The notes: generated by a model not told the origin, from the sequence alone. DNA of 64,000 bases from SPDF01 sp963699825 (GCA_963699825.1 CAVOVI010000004.1:62001-126000); one strand, 5' to 3'. Shown: positions 1 through 8,754, counted from the stretch's first letter. Program-made: numbers and translations.

Positions 1-224
1 GCAGCGCCTCAACGTCCGCGGAGGTGGGAAGGCAGGTGATGACCACCTCCGCGCTGGGCGACCGCTTCTCGCGGCGTGCCGGCGACGGTGCAGGGGTGGG
101 CAGCGGCGAAGGCGGTGGCCCGCTCACCGGTGCGATTCCAGACGGTGAGGTCGTGAGCCTTGGCGATGTGGACGGCCATGGGCGTGCCGATGGCGCCGAG
201 TCCGAGGAATGCGATCCGCATCAT
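1..224 (-). CDS. NAD-binding 6-phosphogluconate/3-hydroxyisobutyrate dehydrogenase-family protein, partial
   Basis: Only the N-terminus is present; the gene runs off the left edge. Residues 4-14 form a Rossmann start (IAFLGLGAIGTPMA), followed by a VWNRT segment that fits the NADP-binding turn of the beta-hydroxyacid dehydrogenase family. Around position 57 the frame breaks: after the residues EAVA the family continuation (SAEVVITCLPTSADVEAL) is encoded one frame over, down to position 1. I read this as a one-base indel. The start has two adjacent ATGs and no clear Shine-Dalgarno. The gene lies 30 bases downstream of ferritin on the same strand and could be co-transcribed with it. The substrate cannot be assigned from this fragment. 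Confidence 0.75.
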
Positions 225-254
225 GGATGTCCAACGGTTGGAGTGGGCACCGTC

Positions 255-755
255 TCAGCCGGTCTGGCCTCGGCGGCCGAGTTCACGATCGAACATGTAG
301 AGGCCGGAGGTGTTGTTGCCGATCAGGCGGAGCGTATCGACGATTCCCCGGCTCGTCTTCTCCTCCTCGACCTGCTCCGTGATGAACCACTGCAGCAGCG
401 CCTGCGAGGCGTAGTCCTTCTCCTTTGCGGCCAGCTCGAAGAGCGCGTTGATGCTGGAGGAGACCATCCCCTCCTGTTTCACGGCGGCCTCGAAGGCCGC
501 GAGCGGCGACTCGAAGGTGGTGGGTGGTGCGGCCAGTTCCCGATAGACGATCGACCCGCCACGGTCCTCGACGAAGTCGATGAACTTCATGGCGTGGCTC
601 AGCTCCTCCCTGCCCTGAATTCGCATCCAGCTGGCAGAGCCGGGCTGGTTGATGCTGCTGAAATAGGCGGACATCGCCAGATACTGGTACGCCGACTCGA
701 GTTCTTTGTGGATCTGGTCGTTCATGGCGGCTTCGACCGCCTTGCCGATCTGCAT
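255..755 (-). CDS. ftnA: Non-heme bacterial ferritin
   Basis: This 166-residue protein should store iron in a 24-subunit cytoplasmic shell after oxidising Fe(II) at a di-iron ferroxidase site. The ligands are visible: Glu18 in helix A, the ExxH pair Glu51/His54 in helix B, and the QWFITEQVEEE stretch of helix D that carries the remaining glutamates in FtnA-type ferritins. No methionine heme ligand pattern of bacterioferritin is evident. The length is typical. The start ATG is preceded by a GGAGG six bases upstream. It is transcribed divergently from the ABC permease, and the short region between them holds the promoter described for that gene. The C-terminal tail after the last helix is short and arginine-rich. 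Confidence 0.93.
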   Translation of the reverse strand: MQIGKAVEAAMNDQIHKELESAYQYLAMSAYFSSINQPGSASWMRIQGREELSHAMKFIDFVEDRGGSIVYRELAAPPTTFESPLAAFEAAVKQEGMVSSSINALFELAAKEKDYASQALLQWFITEQVEEEKTSRGIVDTLRLIGNNTSGLYMFDRELGRRGQTG

Positions 756-793
756 GAAATGCCTCCGGAATCAGGATGAATGTTGGCCCGCCG

Positions 794-822
794 TTGACGC
801 CAGCCCCGGGGAGGCGTACGCT
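794..822 (+). promoter_or_regulatory. Sigma-70-type promoter of the tungstate/molybdate-type ABC genes
   Basis: TTGACG (794-799), a 17-base spacer, then TACGCT (817-822). The predicted transcription start falls only a few bases before the ATG at 834, so the leader would be very short and there is no Shine-Dalgarno. Confidence 0.5.
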
Positions 823-833
823 ACGCGCGAGCC

Positions 834-1658
834 ATGACCCCCAAAGATAGCCTGCCCTCCGGGGCCCCGTCAGCGTTTCGTTCACGACTCCCCTGGAGCC
901 GAGTGGCCCTGGCCACCCTCGGCGCACTCCTCGTCGTGTTCATCGTCGGACCCTTGCTCCGGCTGCTCGTCCTTGCGACCCCCGCCAGCATGGGCGAAGC
1001 GCTGCGCGACCAGGAACTCCTCGCCTCCATCGCACTCACGCTGGGCACCGCCACCGCCTCGACCCTGATCGGGGCGCTCCTCGGCGTGCCGCTCGCCTAT
1101 CTCCTGGCCCGCCGGTCGTTCCGCGGCCGTCGGTTCATCGAAGCCGTCGTCGAGTTGCCGGTCGTCATCCCGCACCCGGTGGCAGGCATCGCGCTCCTCC
1201 TCTTCCTTGGGCGGCACTCCGCCGTTGGCGGCGTCTTCGCGAAGTTCGGCATCGAGTTCGTCAGCCACATCCCGGGCATCGTCGCCGGCATGCTCTTCGT
1301 TTCGGTGCCCATTCTCGTCAGCGGCGCCCGTGAGGCCTTCCGCGCGGTGGACCCACGCCTCGAGCGGGTGGCACGCACCCTCGGCGACCCGCCCGCCACC
1401 GTCTTCCGGCGGGTCACGCTCCCTCTGGCTGGCCGCGGGATCCTGGCCGCCGCCGTGCTCGCCTGGGCGCGTGCCGTCAGCGAGTTCGGCGCGATCGTCA
1501 TTCTCACCTACAACCCGCAGGTGGCGAGCGTCCTGATCTACGACCGGTTCACCACCATCGGCCTCCCTGCCGCGGTCCCCGCCGCGTTGCTGCTCCTGGC
1601 GGTGGCGCTCGGCGTCTTCGCGCTGGTCCGGGTGCTCCAGCCGGCGGAACGCCGATGA
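834..1658 (+). CDS. ABC transporter permease, tungstate/molybdate type (WtpB/ModB-like)
   Basis: This 274-residue inner-membrane permease has about six hydrophobic segments (roughly residues 24-48, 59-90, 105-123, 145-165, 200-224 and 243-268). The cytoplasmic EAA loop is clear: EAFRAVDPRLERVARTLG followed by the conserved glycine and proline of the ATPase-docking helix. The region around HPVAGIALLLFLG and ARAVSEFGAIVIL resembles archaeal WtpB and bacterial molybdate permeases, so an oxyanion substrate is likely. The stop codon overlaps the ATPase start (ATGA), indicating translational coupling. No substrate-binding protein is encoded beside it in this window, which leaves the substrate unproven. 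Confidence 0.85.
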   Translation: MTPKDSLPSGAPSAFRSRLPWSRVALATLGALLVVFIVGPLLRLLVLATPASMGEALRDQELLASIALTLGTATASTLIGALLGVPLAYLLARRSFRGRRFIEAVVELPVVIPHPVAGIALLLFLGRHSAVGGVFAKFGIEFVSHIPGIVAGMLFVSVPILVSGAREAFRAVDPRLERVARTLGDPPATVFRRVTLPLAGRGILAAAVLAWARAVSEFGAIVILTYNPQVASVLIYDRFTTIGLPAAVPAALLLLAVALGVFALVRVLQPAERR

Positions 1659-2716
1659 TCCGCCTCGACGGACTCTCGGTCCGCGTGGGAGACTTCCTCC
1701 TGCAGGACATCTCGTTCGAGGTGCCGAGCGGGGGGTACGGCCTGCTCATCGGGCCGTCGGGCTCCGGCAAGACCACCCTGCTCGAAACAGTGGCCGGCCA
1801 CGTCCCCCCCGTCACGGGACGGGTCCACTTGCACGGCGAGGATGTCACGGACCTGGCACCGGAGCGGCGCGGCGTCGGTTTCGTCTACCAGAACTATCAT
1901 CTCTTCCCGCACCTCGACGTCCGCGACAACATCCGGTATGGCCTCCTCCGCGGGCCTCTTCCCGTCACCGCGCAACTGGAGCGTGTCCGCGAGCTTGCCG
2001 CACTGCTCGGGATTGAAGCGCTCCTGGACCGATCCATTCACGGGCTGAGCGGTGGGGAGACCCAGCGGGTGGCGCTGGCCCGCGCGCTGGCGCCGCGCCC
2101 GAGCATCCTCCTGCTCGACGAGCCGTTCGCGGCTGTCGATCCGGCGACCCGGCACATGCTTCGACGGGAACTGCGCGCCATCCACACTCACGAGAAGGTC
2201 ACCACCCTCCAGGTGACGCATGACTTCGACGAGGCGCTCCGGCTCGGCGATGTGGTCGCCGTCCTGGCCGAAGGGCGGATCGCCCAGCTCGGCCGCCCCG
2301 ACGAGGTCTTCCGGTTTCCCAATTCGGCGTTCGTGGCGAGGTTCATCGGGACTGGCACCGTGCTCCGTGGCGAGGTCTCTCGCCAGACGGCAGGCGAGGA
2401 CTCCCCCTTCTCCGCCTGGTTTGAGAGCGGCCCGCTTCGGTTCGAAGTGGTGGCCGAGCGGGAGGGCGCGGCCCATGCCGTCCTCCGGCCGGAGGATCTC
2501 ATGCTTAGTCGTGAACCGTTGACCGGGTCGGCCCGGAACCGATTCCCCGCGGTCGTGAATCGCGTGGAGCGGGTCGGACCGGTGAGTTATGTCCATGTCG
2601 ACGCGGGTCGCCCGCTGACGGCAGCCGTCACCACCGCCTCCGCGGCAGAACTCGGACTCGACGCAGGCGTCGAACTCGTCGTCACCGTCAAGGCGACCGC
2701 CATTCATCTCGTGTAA
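1655..2716 (+). CDS. ABC transporter ATP-binding protein, tungstate/molybdate type
   Basis: This 353-residue ATPase partners the upstream permease. Residues 33-41 are the Walker A motif (GPSGSGKTT), the Q-loop is in FVYQNYHLFPH, the signature is LSGGETQRVALARAL, Walker B is ILLLDEPF, and the switch histidine is in QVTHDFDEA. After about residue 235 comes a regulatory domain with a MOP/TOBE-like C-terminus (RFPAVVNRVERVG and VTVKATAIHLV), typical of ModC/WtpC/CysA ATPases and consistent with oxyanion uptake. It begins within the permease stop codon. Other oxyanions such as sulfate remain possible. Confidence 0.87.
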   Translation: MIRLDGLSVRVGDFLLQDISFEVPSGGYGLLIGPSGSGKTTLLETVAGHVPPVTGRVHLHGEDVTDLAPERRGVGFVYQNYHLFPHLDVRDNIRYGLLRGPLPVTAQLERVRELAALLGIEALLDRSIHGLSGGETQRVALARALAPRPSILLLDEPFAAVDPATRHMLRRELRAIHTHEKVTTLQVTHDFDEALRLGDVVAVLAEGRIAQLGRPDEVFRFPNSAFVARFIGTGTVLRGEVSRQTAGEDSPFSAWFESGPLRFEVVAEREGAAHAVLRPEDLMLSREPLTGSARNRFPAVVNRVERVGPVSYVHVDAGRPLTAAVTTASAAELGLDAGVELVVTVKATAIHLV

Positions 2717-2725
2717 GGGCCACTG

Positions 2726-3913
2726 GTGTCCATCCGTTTCCTGCACGTCGACCTCGACGCCTTCTTCGTGGAGGTCTGCCGCCAGCTCCGCCCGGAGTTG
2801 CGTGCGGTGGACCTCCTGATCGTTGGTGGCCAGCCGAAAGGGCGTGGAGTCGTGCAGTCGGCGTCGTATGGAGCGCGGGCGTTCGGGGTCAGGGCGGGCA
2901 TGGCATCGAGCGAGGCGGCGCGACGCTGCCCGGGCGCCACGTTCGTGCGGACCTCGTTCGACGACTACCGGAACGCCTCCCGCACCGTCCGACGGGTGCT
3001 GCAGGAATTCTCTCCGCTGGTGGTGATGGCCTCGCTCGACGAGGGCTACCTCGATTTTTCCGGGACGGATCGGCTCTACCCGGTGTCGCTGCTGCCGGTC
3101 GCGGAACAGATCAGGGACCGTGTCCGCGCCGAGGCGGGGCTCGACTGCAGCATCGGCATTGGACCGAACCGCATGGTGGCCAAGCTGGCCTCCGACGCGG
3201 CAAAGCCCCGGGGCCTGATGGAGGTGCGGGAAGGATGGGAGGAAGGCTTCGTCGCCGGGCTCCCCCTCAAGGCCCTCCCTGGCATCGGACCGAAGACGGC
3301 GAAACGGCTGGAGTCGCTCGGGCTCACCGAGGTCTGGCAGGTCCAGGAGCGGTCGGTGGCGGAGTTGGAGCAGCTGATCGGTGCCGAGGCGAAGCACCTG
3401 AAGCGCCGGGCGCATGGGCACGGCGGACGGGTGTTGCGCGCCCGGCAGGAGACGAAGTCAATCAGCCGGGAGACGACCCTCGACCGCGACACTGCCGACC
3501 CGCGACTGCTTGAGCGGATACTCTTGCGCCTCTCGGCTCACGTGGCGAGTCAGCTCCGACGCGAACAGATGGCCGCACGCACCGTGACGCTCAAGCTCCG
3601 CCATGGCGACTTCGTCACGATCACGAGGAGCCACACCCTCCCGGCGGCCACCGACCTCGATACCGACTTGGTGGGAGCCGCCCGCTCCCTGCTGGAGACT
3701 GCGTTCGAGGAAGTGCGCAAGCGGGGTCGCGGCGTGAGACTCATCGGCGTGGCGGCCACCAACCTGACCGAGGCCCCGATGCCGGATCTCTTCGAGGCCC
3801 CGGAGCGGACGAAGCTGCGGCAGCTGACGGCTGCGGTGGACCAGGTGCGGGAGCGGTTCGGGTTCGACGCGGCGACATCAGGCAGTTACCTAAAGGGGAA
3901 GCACCCCAAATAG
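2726..3913 (+). CDS. dinB: DNA polymerase IV, Y-family translesion polymerase
   Basis: A 395-residue error-prone polymerase that extends past lesions and mismatches. The GTG start gives the family N-terminus with catalytic Asp9 in HVDLDAFF; the second acidic pair is in MASLDEGYLDF near residue 105. The fingers/thumb section (SIGIGPNRMVAKLASDAAKP and the helix-hairpin-helix LPGIGPKTAKRL) is intact, followed by the little-finger domain. Near the C-terminus MPDLFEAP occupies the place of the usual beta-clamp-binding QLxLF motif and is a weak match. It starts nine bases after the ABC ATPase and may share its transcript. The frame is unbroken. Confidence 0.95.
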   Translation: MSIRFLHVDLDAFFVEVCRQLRPELRAVDLLIVGGQPKGRGVVQSASYGARAFGVRAGMASSEAARRCPGATFVRTSFDDYRNASRTVRRVLQEFSPLVVMASLDEGYLDFSGTDRLYPVSLLPVAEQIRDRVRAEAGLDCSIGIGPNRMVAKLASDAAKPRGLMEVREGWEEGFVAGLPLKALPGIGPKTAKRLESLGLTEVWQVQERSVAELEQLIGAEAKHLKRRAHGHGGRVLRARQETKSISRETTLDRDTADPRLLERILLRLSAHVASQLRREQMAARTVTLKLRHGDFVTITRSHTLPAATDLDTDLVGAARSLLETAFEEVRKRGRGVRLIGVAATNLTEAPMPDLFEAPERTKLRQLTAAVDQVRERFGFDAATSGSYLKGKHPK

Positions 3914-3927
3914 CTGTTCTTGGCGGC

Positions 3928-4002
3928 CTTTGCGTCTCTCTGCGTCTTCGCGGTGAAAAGCTCTTACCGCAAAGTCGCCAAGGAGGCGCCAAGGCCGCAA
4001 AG
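3928..4002. repeat. REP-like imperfect palindrome with 'CTTTGCG ... CGCAAAG' ends
   Basis: The left arm reads CTTTGCG then CT-rich steps to CGCGGT (3928-3954). The right arm begins ACCGC (3966) and ends CCGCAAAG (4002). The ends are inverted complements and the interior pairs only partly. No ORF covers it convincingly. Sequences of this type occur between genes in many unrelated bacterial genomes (recalled, not searched). It sits just after dinB and may act as a transcription boundary. Confidence 0.5.
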
Positions 4003-4172
4003 AAGAACGGGTGGTCGCGGTTTGACCAGTCAAGCGATTGTCCCACAATCTGTTAGAAACCAATCTTCCCTGAATTTCACAGCGAAGCGACAGCGACTTC
4101 GTCGGAGGGTAGCGTGGCTTCGCATGAGCCGCAGCTACCGCAGGCGCTTGTCTTTTCAGGGCCATCTTGCCA

Positions 4173-4194
4173 ACTTGCTATACGTCAAGCAAGT
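4173..4194. promoter_or_regulatory. Candidate TetR operator upstream of the regulator gene
   Basis: ACTTGCT (4173-4179) and AGCAAGT (4188-4194) form a perfect seven-base inverted repeat with an 8-base spacer. It lies 19 bases before the TetR ATG and overlaps a TATACG that could serve as a -10. Size and position fit an autoregulatory TetR dimer site; binding is inferred. Confidence 0.45.
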
Positions 4195-4212
4195 GCCATT
4201 CTGGAGGCGCTG

Positions 4213-4869
4213 ATGGCTTCTGTTGCCCCTCAACTGCTCGAGTCCGAAAAGCCCGGGTCCCGCGCCACGCGGGAGGCGGTGCTCGATGCCGCCGAGCGGC
4301 TCTTCGCCGAGCGGGGGTTCGAGGCGACCAGCCTGAATGATGTGGGTGCGGCGGCGGGAGTCTCCCGGGGCACGCCAGGCTACTGCTTCGGGTCGAAGGC
4401 CGACCTCTATCGCGCGGTCCTGGAGCGCTGTTTTTCCGAGGTCCGGAGTGCGGTCCGCAGTGGCCGCCAGCGGGCGCTCGCCAGCGGCGAAGCTCCCGAC
4501 AAGGTTCTCGCCGGCATCGTCTCCGAGTACTTCGACTTCATCACGACCAACCCGTACTTCGTGCGCCTGATCGAGTGGGAGGCGCTGACCGGTGGGCGCA
4601 CCCTTGAGGAAGTTCCGCCGCACGTGGAGGCGGCGCAGGAAGCGCTTGCCGCGCTGAGCGACGAGTTGGCGCTCGACCCCGAGCGCCCGGGCGAGGCGGC
4701 GCAGCTGCTCCTGAGCGTCATCGGGCTCTGCTGGTTTCCGCTGGTGCACTCCAAGACGATGCTCCGCGCCCTGGGCATCAACGCGACGACTCCCGAGTTC
4801 CTCCAGGCGCGCAAGCGCCACGTGATCGACCTCGTGCTCTCGGGCACGCTCGGCCGGTCCCAGTCATGA
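4213..4869 (+). CDS. TetR/AcrR-family transcriptional regulator
   Basis: A 218-residue DNA-binding regulator. The N-terminal helix-turn-helix domain is clear: AAERLFAERGFEATSLNDVGAAAGVSRG followed by YCFGSKADLYRAVL, the standard TetR recognition region. The C-terminal half is a helical ligand domain with no recognisable specificity. I chose the ATG at 4213 because GGAGG sits five bases upstream; the longer in-frame extension from 4114 is low-complexity and would include the operator. The acyl-CoA dehydrogenase starts 25 bases downstream, so the pair probably forms a unit responding to an acyl-CoA or fatty acid. The seven-base inverted repeat before the gene suggests autoregulation. Confidence 0.9.
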   Translation: MASVAPQLLESEKPGSRATREAVLDAAERLFAERGFEATSLNDVGAAAGVSRGTPGYCFGSKADLYRAVLERCFSEVRSAVRSGRQRALASGEAPDKVLAGIVSEYFDFITTNPYFVRLIEWEALTGGRTLEEVPPHVEAAQEALAALSDELALDPERPGEAAQLLLSVIGLCWFPLVHSKTMLRALGINATTPEFLQARKRHVIDLVLSGTLGRSQS

Positions 4870-4894
4870 CTCCCCAGAAAAGCGTGAGATTCAT

Positions 4895-6751
4895 ATGACA
4901 ACCGCCATCAAGCAGCCGACCCGCAACGACCTCGCGCCGAAGACGACCGAGCAGGAAGCGCGGGACGTCGCCGAAGCCGCACGCGAACAGGAGTGGTCAT
5001 CGCGGAGCTTCGTCCGCGAACTCTTCGAGGGGGACTACGACCTCAGCCTGATCCACCCCTTCCCCGAGCCCGACCCCGCCGACCTGGCCAAGGCCCGGCC
5101 GTTCATGGAGCGGCTCGAGAAGTTCATGCGGGAAAAGGTGGACAGCGACAAGATCGATCGCGAAGGGAAGATCCCGCCGGAGATCATTGAAGAGCTCCGT
5201 CAGATGGGGGCCTTCGGTCTGAAGATCGGCGAGGAATACGGTGGCATGGGGCTGAGCCAGTACAGCTACACCAAGGCCATCAGCATGGTGACCAGCAACG
5301 ACGGCAGCATGACGGCGCTGCTCTCCGCCGCCCAGTCGATCGGGGTGCCGGTGCCGCTCAAGCTCTTCGGCACCGATGCGCAGAAAAAGAAGTACCTCCC
5401 CCGCCTCGCCAAGGGTGCGATCTCCGCCTTCGCGCTCACCGAGACCGGGGTGGGCTCCGATCCGGCCGGCGTCGCCACGACGGCGGTTCTGTCCGCCGAC
5501 GGCAGCCACTACGTCCTCAACGGCGAGAAGCTCTGGTGCACCAACGGCACCATCGCCGACCTGATGGTGGTCATGGCGCGAACCGGGAAGAAGATCAGCG
5601 CCTTCATCGTCGAGGCCGACTGGCCGGGCGTGGAGGTGGTCGAGCGGCTCCATTTCATGGGGCTCAAGGCCATCGAGAACGGCCTGATCCGCTTCACCAA
5701 CGTGAAAGTGCCGGCGGAGAACATCATCTGGGGCGAGGGCAAGGGTCTGAAGCTCGCCCTGATCACCCTCAACACCGGCCGGCTGACGCTGCCCGCCTCC
5801 TGTGCCGCCGGCGCGAAGCGGTCACTCGAGATCGCGCGCATCTGGGCGGCGGAGCGTCAGCAGTGGGGCGCGCCGATCGGCAAGCACGACGCCGTGGCTC
5901 AGAAGCTCGGCCGGATGGCCGCCGACACCTTTGCCATGGATTCGGTGAGCGATCTGGCCTCGCTGATGGCGGACCGCGGCACCGTCGACATCCGCCTCGA
6001 GGCCGCCATGGCCAAGATGTGGAATTCCGAGGTCGGGTGGCGGATCGTGGACGACCTCCTGCAGATCAAGGGCGGGCGCGGGTACGAGACCGCCGACAGC
6101 CTCCGGAGCCGCGGCGAGCGCCCCGACCCCGTGGAGCGGATGATGCGCGACTACCGCATCAACCTGATCTTCGAGGGCTCCAGCGAAATCATGCGGCTGT
6201 TCATCGCGCGTGAGGCGGTGGACACCCACCTCAAGGTGGCCGGCGCGCTGATCGACCCGAAATCCTCCACCGGCACCAAGATCAAGGCGCTCTTCTCCGC
6301 CGGGGCCTTCTACGCCCTCTGGTACCCGAAGCTCTGGATCGGACTCAAGGGCCGGTTCGGCTACGGCGACTTTGGCCCGCTCGCCACGCATCTCCGCTTC
6401 GCGGAACGCCGGTCGCGGAAGCTGGCGCGCACCCTCTTCCATGCGATGATCCGGTTCGGACCGAAGCTGGAGAAGCGGCAGGCTGTGCTTGGCCGTCTCG
6501 TCGAGATCGGGGCGGAACTCTTCGCCATCTCCGCGACGGTCAGCCGGGCACAGGCGATGGTCACGAAGAACCCCGCCGATCGTTCACCGGTCGAGCTGGC
6601 AGACGCCTTCGCGCGGAATGCCCGCCGCCGCATCGACGATCGCTTCGCCGCCGTCTTCGACAACGACGACGTGGTCAACTACGCCGTCGCCCAGAACGCG
6701 ACGGCGGGCAAGTACGCCTGGGTGGAGTCCGGCATGGTCCGGGAGAAGTAG
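4895..6751 (+). CDS. Acyl-CoA dehydrogenase family protein (FadE-like, long form)
   Basis: This 618-residue flavoprotein should oxidise acyl-CoA to the trans-2-enoyl-CoA with FAD. It has the N-terminal helical domain, the middle beta domain with the FAD/substrate signature (ALTETGVGSDPAGV, then LWCTNG), and the C-terminal helices carrying RIWAAERQQWGAPIGKH and IFEGSSEIMRLFIAREAV, where the glutamate of the EGSSE segment fits the catalytic base position. An extra C-terminal region of about 150 residues, as in VLCAD/ACAD9-type enzymes, suggests long-chain substrates and membrane association. It directly follows the TetR gene, which probably controls it. The frame is intact. Confidence 0.9.
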   Translation: MTTAIKQPTRNDLAPKTTEQEARDVAEAAREQEWSSRSFVRELFEGDYDLSLIHPFPEPDPADLAKARPFMERLEKFMREKVDSDKIDREGKIPPEIIEELRQMGAFGLKIGEEYGGMGLSQYSYTKAISMVTSNDGSMTALLSAAQSIGVPVPLKLFGTDAQKKKYLPRLAKGAISAFALTETGVGSDPAGVATTAVLSADGSHYVLNGEKLWCTNGTIADLMVVMARTGKKISAFIVEADWPGVEVVERLHFMGLKAIENGLIRFTNVKVPAENIIWGEGKGLKLALITLNTGRLTLPASCAAGAKRSLEIARIWAAERQQWGAPIGKHDAVAQKLGRMAADTFAMDSVSDLASLMADRGTVDIRLEAAMAKMWNSEVGWRIVDDLLQIKGGRGYETADSLRSRGERPDPVERMMRDYRINLIFEGSSEIMRLFIAREAVDTHLKVAGALIDPKSSTGTKIKALFSAGAFYALWYPKLWIGLKGRFGYGDFGPLATHLRFAERRSRKLARTLFHAMIRFGPKLEKRQAVLGRLVEIGAELFAISATVSRAQAMVTKNPADRSPVELADAFARNARRRIDDRFAAVFDNDDVVNYAVAQNATAGKYAWVESGMVREK

Positions 6752-6752
6752 G

Positions 6753-7226
6753 ATGCCGAATCCCGAAGGCCGCTCCCTGCCGTTCACCGGCCCTGAGCAG
6801 GTCGACGTCGCCGTGCTCGAGACCTTTCCCTACGAGGGGCCCGAGCAGGAGATCATCACGACCACCGATGAGTTCAGCGCGGTCTGTCCCTACAGCGGAT
6901 TGCCGGACTTCGCGACGCTGACGGTGACCTACACCCCCGGCAAGTCCTGTATCGAACTGAAGAGCCTGAAGTACTACGTGACGAGTTACCGAAACGTGGG
7001 CATCTACCAGGAGCACGCCACGGCCAAGATCGCCGAGGATCTCTACAAGGTGCTCACGCCGCGACTCCTCAGCGTCGAGACGATCTACAACGTCCGGGGC
7101 GGATTCCTGACGACCTGCACCGTGACGTTGCCGTCGGCCCGACTGACGCAGCGCGTACCTGAACGGCAAAGCGCGGTGCGGGGAATCTCCCCGCACCGCT
7201 CTTCGTTTCCCACGCCCAGCGTGTGA
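6753..7226 (+). CDS. queF: NADPH-dependent 7-cyano-7-deazaguanine (preQ0) reductase
   Basis: QueF reduces preQ0 to preQ1 in queuosine synthesis. This is the short, unimodular form (about 150 residues). It shows the catalytic cysteine in SAVCPYSGLPDFATLTV and the diagnostic substrate motif CIELKSLKYYVTSYRN. The start ATG is two bases after the acyl-CoA dehydrogenase stop. The last 20 or so residues in this frame are arginine-rich and run through a perfect 12-base-pair terminator hairpin. The real protein may therefore end near 7130-7145 in another frame after an unrecognised indel. Partner genes queC and queE are at 19.4-20.7 kb; queD is not in the window. Confidence 0.9.
   Translation: MPNPEGRSLPFTGPEQVDVAVLETFPYEGPEQEIITTTDEFSAVCPYSGLPDFATLTVTYTPGKSCIELKSLKYYVTSYRNVGIYQEHATAKIAEDLYKVLTPRLLSVETIYNVRGGFLTTCTVTLPSARLTQRVPERQSAVRGISPHRSSFPTPSV
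7173..7199 (+). terminator. Intrinsic-terminator-like hairpin after queF
   Basis: Perfect 12-bp stem (GCGGTGCGGGGA / TCCCCGCACCGC) with a three-base loop, followed by TCTTCGTTT, so there is no continuous U-tract. Confidence 0.6.
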
Positions 7227-7273
7227 CTACTTGGCAGCCAGCCCCGGGCTCGGCGCCAGCACCGTCCGCGGCG

Positions 7274-8754
7274 TCACTTCCCGGTCGGCCCACGCGGCAG
7301 GAGCACCGGCAGGTTGGCCAGCTCGAACGCCGTCACCGCCATCACCGCGGACGCCTGCCGCAGGTCACCCGGCACGGCGTGGTCGTAGGTGTCGATCTGC
7401 GAATGGTGCGTGTGATTGTAGCCGCGGGATTCCTGGTCGAAGTTCCAGCCGGGCACGCCGTACGGGATGAAGGAGAGGTGGTCGGTCCCTCCCTTGTTGC
7501 CCTCCCGCACCTTGTCCGCGCCGAGCGAGGCCACGGGTGCCAGCAGGTCGGTCCAGAGCTGCGCATCCTCGTTCCGCCCCTGCAGCGCCATGCCGGTGAT
7601 CATCCCGGTCCCGTTGTCGAGCACCAGGACGGCCTGGATCTTGTCCGCTTCCGCGGCGTGCTGGGCGGCATAGGCCGCCGAACCCGAGCAGCCCCTGCTC
7701 CTCGCCGCTGAAGAGCACGAAGCGGATGGTCCGCTTCGGCTTGAGGCCGCTGGCCACGATGACCCGCGCCGCCTCCATCACCACCGACCGAGCCGGTGGC
7801 GTTGTCGGTGGTCCCGGTGCCGAGATCCCAGCTGTCGAGGTGGGCGCCGAGGATGACCACCTGGTCGGGCCACTCGGTGCCCTTGATCTCGCCGATGGTG
7901 TTCCACTGTGTCACCGGCTTGGTGCCGAGCGTATTATCGACCCGCCCGGAGACCGTCGGCGTGACGCCGTGCTCCAGCAGACGACCGAACTGGGCGTAAT
8001 CCTCGTGCGCGATGACCACGTTCGGCAGCGGTGAGACGCTGTAGGGCGACCCCGACATGGTCATCAGGCCGAATTCCTTCCCTCCGTCGGTCAGGACGCC
8101 GAGCGCGCCGTACTGCTTCAGCAGGTAGTTGCGGTCCACCGCGAACTGGCGCCGGGCCTGACGGCCGGCCTCCGAGGTATCCCGACCGGGGAAGCGCGGA
8201 AGGCCGCCATGCCGCGCCTCACGTGCCGCCTGCGCGGCGGCGGAGTCGGCCGCGGTCATCGGCGGACCATCCGGATTCCAGATGCGGCCGGCGGGCCGCA
8301 GCATCAACCACGCACCCTTGATCTTGTCCTTGTAGACGGCCAGGCTCTCCGGCGTCGAGGCATCCACCAGCACGACCGGTCCGGTCAGCGTCTTGCCGCC
8401 GGTCCCCGCCGTCCACGCCCAGCTGTGCGCGGTCAGGTTGCGGCGGAACGGCGCCTCGATCTGGAACGCGATCGGCCCCCGTTCCCACGTGACCCCGTAC
8501 TCCCACGCTTCCTGCGAGGCGCTCAGGCCGTAGAGCTTGAACTGCGCCTCGGTCCAGTCGTTGGCCAGCTTCATCGCCGGCGAGCCGGTCAGCCGCGGGC
8601 CGATGACGTCGGTGAGGAACTCCAGGGTCGTCATCACCTGGGACTTGTTCAGGGCCTCGCCAATCAGGACGCCGGCGCCGGTGGTGTCCACCGGTCTGCG
8701 CGGCCAGCGGCGACGGCGACGAGGGTGAGGAGCAGCAGGATGCGTCGATTTCAT
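7274..8754 (-). CDS. M28-family zinc metallopeptidase, secreted (frame broken)
   Basis: An exported aminopeptidase/carboxypeptidase Q-like enzyme. The metal-site motifs are present in order: GAHLDSWDLGTGTTDNATGS supplies His and the bridging Asp, and LFSGEEQGLLG supplies the catalytic and binding Glu pair. A PA-like insert lies before the catalytic core. At least three frame breaks are needed: near 8740-8690 (the signal peptide RRILLLLTLVAVAAGRA is one frame over from the mature protein), near 7790 (just after NATGS) and near 7682 (SAAYAAQHAAE resumes). GGAAGG lies nine bases before the ATG at 8754. Each segment keeps family motifs, so I treat the breaks as sequencing errors. Confidence 0.82.

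Noticed and set aside
1538..3421. A 627-codon open frame on the minus strand
   Set aside because: It is the antisense shadow of the ABC ATPase and dinB; its sequence is low-complexity His/Arg/Asp-rich with no domain, as expected from a high-GC gene read backwards.
7274..8754. Pseudogene interpretation of the M28, PIG-L, hutI, hutU and D-aminoacylase genes
   Set aside because: Many unrelated genes, including essential ones, show the same type of break and all pieces keep conserved motifs, so assembly error is a better explanation.
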